A stretch of DNA of 64,000 bases, taken from positions 51,758,429 through 51,822,428 of the forward strand of contig OX485804.1 of NCBI GenBank assembly GCA_950295325.1. Reading direction: 5' to 3'. The stretch is from Polytrichum commune. Taxonomy: Eukaryota > Streptophyta > Polytrichopsida > Polytrichales > Polytrichaceae. The position numbers and the translations under genes are program-made. The notes beneath the pieces are model-generated. The model did not search any database. It saw only the letters and a list, made by a program, of their open reading frames with translations, and was not told where the DNA came from. This document shows positions 59,350 to 64,000 of the stretch, in pieces (within the stretch, counting starts at the first letter, position 1; each line of letters begins with the position of its first letter).

Positions 59350-61001
59350 AATGTGTGAGCCAAATTTTTGGTCATTTAGTAAACTATGGGCTTATAGTTT
59401 AAGTTTGGATGTAGTCATCCGATTGGATGACTATAGTTGAACAATAGGCTTAGAAGGAAGTACAACTATAGCCGCGGCCATAGGAGGCCTTGGTCGGTTA
59501 CTGTAACTATCATCTTTCTTTCCCCGCCCCCGTAAGTAGGCCGGCGAGGGAGAAGCATGCAGACAATTCTCAGAGAGCTTGAGCGCATTGTGGAACTACT
59601 AAGCTTTGTCTCCCTCAGTACCGTGAAGGGCGAGGACCATTGTTAAACCATTTTCTTTTGTCAGTAATTACTGCAGTGATTGCAGATTACTTTATTGTGG
59701 AAGCATATTGTTTAGTCGTGAATGAGAACTAATGAAAGACTTGTGATTAAGTGTAACTATCTTCTCAGTGAGTGAGCAATGCGAGATGTGAAATTGTTGA
59801 CCATTGTTGTAATCACTTTCACGGGAGAGATAGATTGCGAGTATGAATGTGTAACGAGTGTGAGCGAGAGCATGAGTCAGAGGTGTGACTAAGTGAAGCA
59901 GAATATGAAGTAGGATTGAGAAGAGGAGTGTGCGGAGTTATCGTCGATTGTTGAGATTGCAATTGACTGAATTTGAGGAAGAGATCGATACCGAGTGAGA
60001 GCAAATTGCAGAGCCAATGAGAGGATTAAAAGAGGATTGAATGAGTCGGGAATTGAGCGATTGTGAGTTTAAGTAATTCGTGGAAGTCAAGATTATGAAC
60101 ACTATCATCCGTAGGAGTGAAAGTGGTATGGAGAGTCGAGCAGGGTTGTGAGAAATCCTGGTCACTATGAGCAGAAAGTAGCAAGCACGAGAGAAAACTA
60201 TATTCATTGCAGGAGAAGAGTTAGCAAAGAGTGGAATTATCCGAGTGCAGTAAAGTTAATATCATTTGACAAATAAGAAGGAATGTAGAACGATGAGTAA
60301 AGAGGTCGGAAAAATATGGTGGAACTATTGTCAGCCTGTGTAAAGAGCGCAGCTGCGAGAGCAAATCCGAGCGAGAGTGGAAATCGTCTTGTTTAGAAGA
60401 AGCAAGCATGACCTAATAAGAAGTAAAAGAGAGACGAACTATGGTATGAGGATATGGAGAAGATTGTTGAGTGACCCTTCGACTCCCTGTGAGAGAGAGA
60501 AGTCAGGCCAGTTGAGCGTTAGCCTGACTGTTGTGTAACTATTGGCTATAGTGTTAGCTACTGTAGGCTAAGGGGAAGCCGAGAGGCCAAGAGTCAGGCC
60601 ATTGTGTGGAATGATTATTATTAACATGAGGAAGGTAGGAAGAGATTAAATGAATATTGTTTAGCCGTAAGAGATCATAGTTGAAATATGAACTTAGGCT
60701 GATAGGTTCATAATTGGGAAGAATGGAAGAAGAAGAAGAAGAAGAAAAACTTCGGTCTCCGGAGGAGACCGACGTGAATGAAGTGTCTGTTCGATCCTCC
60801 TCCAATCCGATGCCCACAGGACAAAGGTATGGAGGTAAAGATCTACTCCTCCCTTTCGAGAGTAGACACTATAGTCACCAGTTACTAGTAACAAGAACCA
60901 AAATGGTTAGTTTTTAGGGGGGATTGTTAGTTTGGTTTGGGTCGCCAAGTCTCTAGTGAATGGAGTAGAGTGGCTTAGTTACCGAAGTTTTATGGCTTTG
61001 T
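59350..61001. other. Unassigned region before the LINE-like element
   Basis: Base composition changes here: purine-rich on the plus strand with many GAGAG and GTGAG words (59750-60600). Contains (GAA)n coding-like sequence at 60720-60752, a short hairpin CGGTCTCC-GGA-GGAGACCG at 60753-60771 and a G-tract at 60917-60922. It may be the 3' end of the LINE-like element or part of another element. Confidence 0.4.
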
Positions 61002-63720
61002 CTATGGGGGGTCTAGTGTTTGGGGTAGGGGTTGGTGGTTTTCTATTCTTCTTTTGTGTAGGAGGATAGACATGGCATATTTAATAGCGATAGTATTGAT
61101 GTTTTTAAAAGTATTTTTAATGATAGGCATAGGTATTTTGAATTTATTTTCGAGTGATTTCATTGAAGGAATGTGTGTAGTGGCTCTAGCGCCTGCGGTG
61201 ATTATAATAAGGGGGTCAACTTTCCATCCTCTAGCAGCAATACTATCGATTAATGGTTTATATTTGTTGTTTTTTGCTTCAAGTGTTTCTGGAGAGAATC
61301 TGTCATTACAGTATGTGAATTCGATGAATTGTATGGTGAGGTTGGGGTTCATGTCTGTGGGGGGGGTCATTTTGGTACGGTAGTCCTCTAACACAAAGGA
61401 TGTCAGGTCTAAATCTGGAGTTACAATGACATCTTTGTGTACCGCATGTGCAAGGGAGTAGCCAGTTGGGAACGGTATTTTCTTGGGATGTATTATTGAA
61501 GGTGCCAGCGTTCATGAGAATATAACATCGAGATTTTTCAGATGAGATTAGTAATTTCCTAATTTCCCATACAGCTTTGTTGTGTCTTTTGACGTGAAGT
61601 GAATGTATATGTTGTTGTTTACACGTAAGTAGTACATGTAACCACGTGTCCGGTTCGTATGAGTTGCAAATGGGGCATGTAATAGAAGGATATGATTGTC
61701 TACCGAAGAACAATTGTTTTCGAGCATTGCCCATATAGGTTCCTGTTCGGAATTTGATGAGGCATGATTTTTGTTTATCTGTGATTTCCGGGTTTTCCCA
61801 TAATTCATTAGAAAGTTCTTTGTCTATATCTGCATTTCCTGTCCATTTGTAAGTGTTAGGGGTTTGTGTGGCCATGTTCTCCAAGTTATTTTCTCTATCA
61901 AATTTTATAATTTGTTTTTCTAGGAATCTAACGGGGCCTTTATTAGGAATGTCCGTCATTGAGGCCCAGACATCCTTTTGGTAATAATATGGGGTAGCAT
62001 GGGCATGTTCATATGGGTGAATGGCAATTCTGTGGTCTAGTTCTAGGCCTTCTTTTGCCAATTTGTCTGCTTGTTCGTTGCCGTCAATGTTGACGTGTGC
62101 TCTTACTTTGTATAGTGTGATTGGTTGTGTCCGATTTTGAAGTAGTTGTACCATGGTGGCGAGGGTGATTTGATCTGGGTGGCTATTATGCAGTGTGGGG
62201 TGTTTAATTTGTGTGTTAAGTAAATATAATACATTTAGACTGTCGGTAAATATGTATGCGGGTTCGTTTGGGTATATTATATTAATGATTCTTAATGTTT
62301 TATGAATGGCTATTATTTATGCTCTTAATATGTTTTGGTGTCCATGAAGTCTTTTGGAGATGTTAAGGCCTTTAGGGCTATAGATACCGTACCCGGCTCT
62401 TTCTCTTCACCATACTCCAGGGTTAATTTCTTTGGGTTTCATAAAGGAACCATCTGTATAGTAGCTGAATTGAGGGTGAAATTTTAGTGGTAAGTTTGTT
62501 TGGTAATTTGGGAGTTGTGGGATAGGTATGTTATTGTTTGCGGGTGCGTTTGGATAGTTTGATTTAGCCCACTTTTTGCTAGGATTAACGGCAGTATTTA
62601 AGGGGGTGGGTGGTGCAGTTTGTGTATGAATTTGTAATATTTGAAGGTTATTCGCTATGTCTATGAGTTGATTCATTTGCTCGTAGGTGCCGATGTGGTT
62701 GTTTTGGTGGTGGATGCAGAATATTCGTAGTGTTGATACTTCTTTCCTCGTGCTATTGAGTTCGGGAGGAATTGTAGGTTCTTCGTATATGATGGTATCT
62801 GCGGCAAAGTGGGCAATGATGTGTGTATCCGGGAATGGGCCAGTATATGGGTTAAAGTTGTGGTACCAGTCAATATCCTTTGAGATAAGTAAAGTGATTG
62901 TATTGGGGTCATTTTTGGCCGCAATACGGGCCCAGTGGATGGCTTGTTGTAAGTCTGTTGCGCTATGGGGGTGGGCATATCCAATTCCCTTCCATTTTTG
63001 GTCAAACGCGTTTCTTAAAGATCCAAATATTCTATCCCTAGAGAATGGTGAGTAGAATTGGGTGAATTGTGTAGGGCATGTAACCGGGGATGAGAAGTAT
63101 GAGTGGTTGATGTTAAATGATGTTATTAGGAAATCCAGTATTGGGGTTGGTATTGTATATTGGGCACGTTTAAGTGGGTCATTTTTAGGAATACGGTATT
63201 TATATCTCTGATACAACCAAACGATTTCGGTTTCGAATGATTGGGTAGGTGGTTCTAGGCTATGTGGGGTATTTTTAGCTTGATGATACTGTTTCCATAA
63301 CCACAGTAATCTAGTTTTTGGGATGGTGATGAGGTGCCGGCCATTGTCTTCGTATATATGAGCGACGTCAAATTGTGTTTGTATAGTGTTAGTATTTGTT
63401 TCGATGTCACTCTCTGGGTTGCATTCATTAATGGAAATATGTACCAATGGAATTATTGTGGCAGGGATAACGTATCTAGTATCTCTATGTTGTTCTGTGG
63501 AGAAGTAGGCCTTGATAATGTTTGAGAAGTGTTTGTGTTGTCTTTTCGTATAATATTGGGTAAGTAGTGCGGTGTTGTGGCGACTAGTATTGGCGTCACA
63601 ATAGGGGAATAAATCTCTTTGGATACGCCATTTGTTGTATGTGTTGTTATTTGGTGTAGTCCATTGGCATAGGTATGATGTGTCTTTTCTTTCTATCCCA
63701 TTAGAATCTATGAGTTGTCT
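61002..63720 (-). pseudogene. LINE-like polyprotein with RNase H and nuclease-like domains, broken
   Basis: Read right to left. The frame is open from 63720 and continues to 61306 apart from stops TGA 62407-62409 and TAA 62317-62319; it then resumes in another frame (61394-61002). Order: a region with FSSPVTCP, FYSPFSRDRIFGSLRNAF and LLISKDIDWY, vaguely like Dam-type N6-adenine methyltransferase folds but without a DPPY motif; RNase H with YYTDGSF, YIFTDSLNVL and HVNIDGNEQADKLA; a Cys/His finger CPICNSYEPDTWLHVLLTC; WLLPCTCGTQRCHC; then RPDILC and, after the shift, IQFIEFTYCND with KYKPLI and a GW-x-V strand, which looks like a PD-(D/E)XK nuclease. The RNase H catalytic Glu codon position is now the TAA. 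Reverse transcriptase would lie beyond the right edge. Inactive copy. Confidence 0.7.
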
Positions 63721-64000
63721 TTATTTGTGATCGAGTATTGTATGTATAGGGAATTGACGGGGGTTGTTAAGCATGTTATTGGGATGGGGGGTAGGTGGGG
63801 GATAGGGGGGTTCGGGGGGTGTACAGGAGGGGTTGGGTGTTGAGGGAGACTGTTATGGTTTATTATAATGTAATCATTCTTTAGGGTTCGTTGGGGGTAG
63901 TGGTGTAGGCAAGGTAGGTTGCATTCTTGGTGGCAGGTAGGGTGACAGAATAGTTGATTCGCGATGTTTAATGCGCTCTTGACAAGTTTAGTAGGATTGG
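63708..64000 (-). pseudogene. Cys-rich and Pro-rich part of the LINE-like element, runs off the window
   Basis: An open frame from the right edge to TAG at 63708-63710 reads a Cys/His cluster (FCHPTCHQECNLPCLHH) then a proline-rich linker (PTPPVHPPNPPIPHLPP). It overlaps the next frame with a shift near 63720, so the join is broken here too. Incomplete at the window edge. Confidence 0.5.

Noticed and set aside
60714-60940. Possible 3' end of a copia-type element (frame plus TTTTTAGGGGGGATTG)
   Set aside because: The peptide has no copia motif and no LTR pair is visible; the G-tract alone is not enough.

Overview
This window looks like nuclear DNA of a land plant: spliced genes with GT-AG introns, AT-rich intergenic DNA and many plant-type transposable elements. 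One gene encodes a plant-type Golgi alpha-mannosidase II. The other, as I assemble it, encodes a long protein of the kind found in motile cilia (inference). If that is right, the plant has swimming sperm (bryophyte, lycophyte, fern or similar), not a flowering plant. I cannot name the species.

Layout. (1) 1139-7500, minus strand: complete four-exon Golgi alpha-mannosidase II gene. Its first intron holds a decayed tandem duplication that includes copies of the end of exon 1. (2) 7.6-20.9 kb: no supportable host gene. It holds a decayed hAT-like transposase, a small inverted-repeat element, a well-bounded tRNA-derived SINE with a 12-bp target duplication, and a three-copy dispersed repeat. (3) 20968-35129, plus strand: a gene of about 15 exons, which I joined by reading phase. 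It would encode about 868 residues, with an acidic N-terminal domain, repeated TF-x-P motifs and an EF-hand-like loop split by an intron. Its introns hold two foldback hairpins, three related mariner-like MITEs and a hAT-type MITE filled with a CATGGGTGGG minisatellite. (4) 36263-37386: a PIF/Harbinger-like non-autonomous element. (5) 39-57.5 kb: an old region with a scattered palindromic motif (GGGAGGYCTCCC) and a decayed transposase-like gene. Three later insertions have broken it up: a full-length Ty3/gypsy retrotransposon (43706-53240), a hAT-type MITE (53583-54081) and a solo LTR (54091-55725) that landed in the MITE's own target duplication. (6) 61002-64000, minus strand: a decayed LINE-like polyprotein with RNase H, a Cys/His finger and a possible PD-(D/E)XK nuclease domain.

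Most notable is the Ty3/gypsy element. Its two 1503-bp LTRs look identical by eye and its target duplication (AAATC) is intact, so it inserted recently. Yet its long open frame goes from protease to RNase H and integrase with the reverse transcriptase core missing, and one in-frame stop separates the capsid part of gag from the nucleocapsid-pol part. It therefore looks like a non-autonomous element moved in trans, or a fresh copy deleted after insertion. The host genes show no operon-like relation; each is independent.
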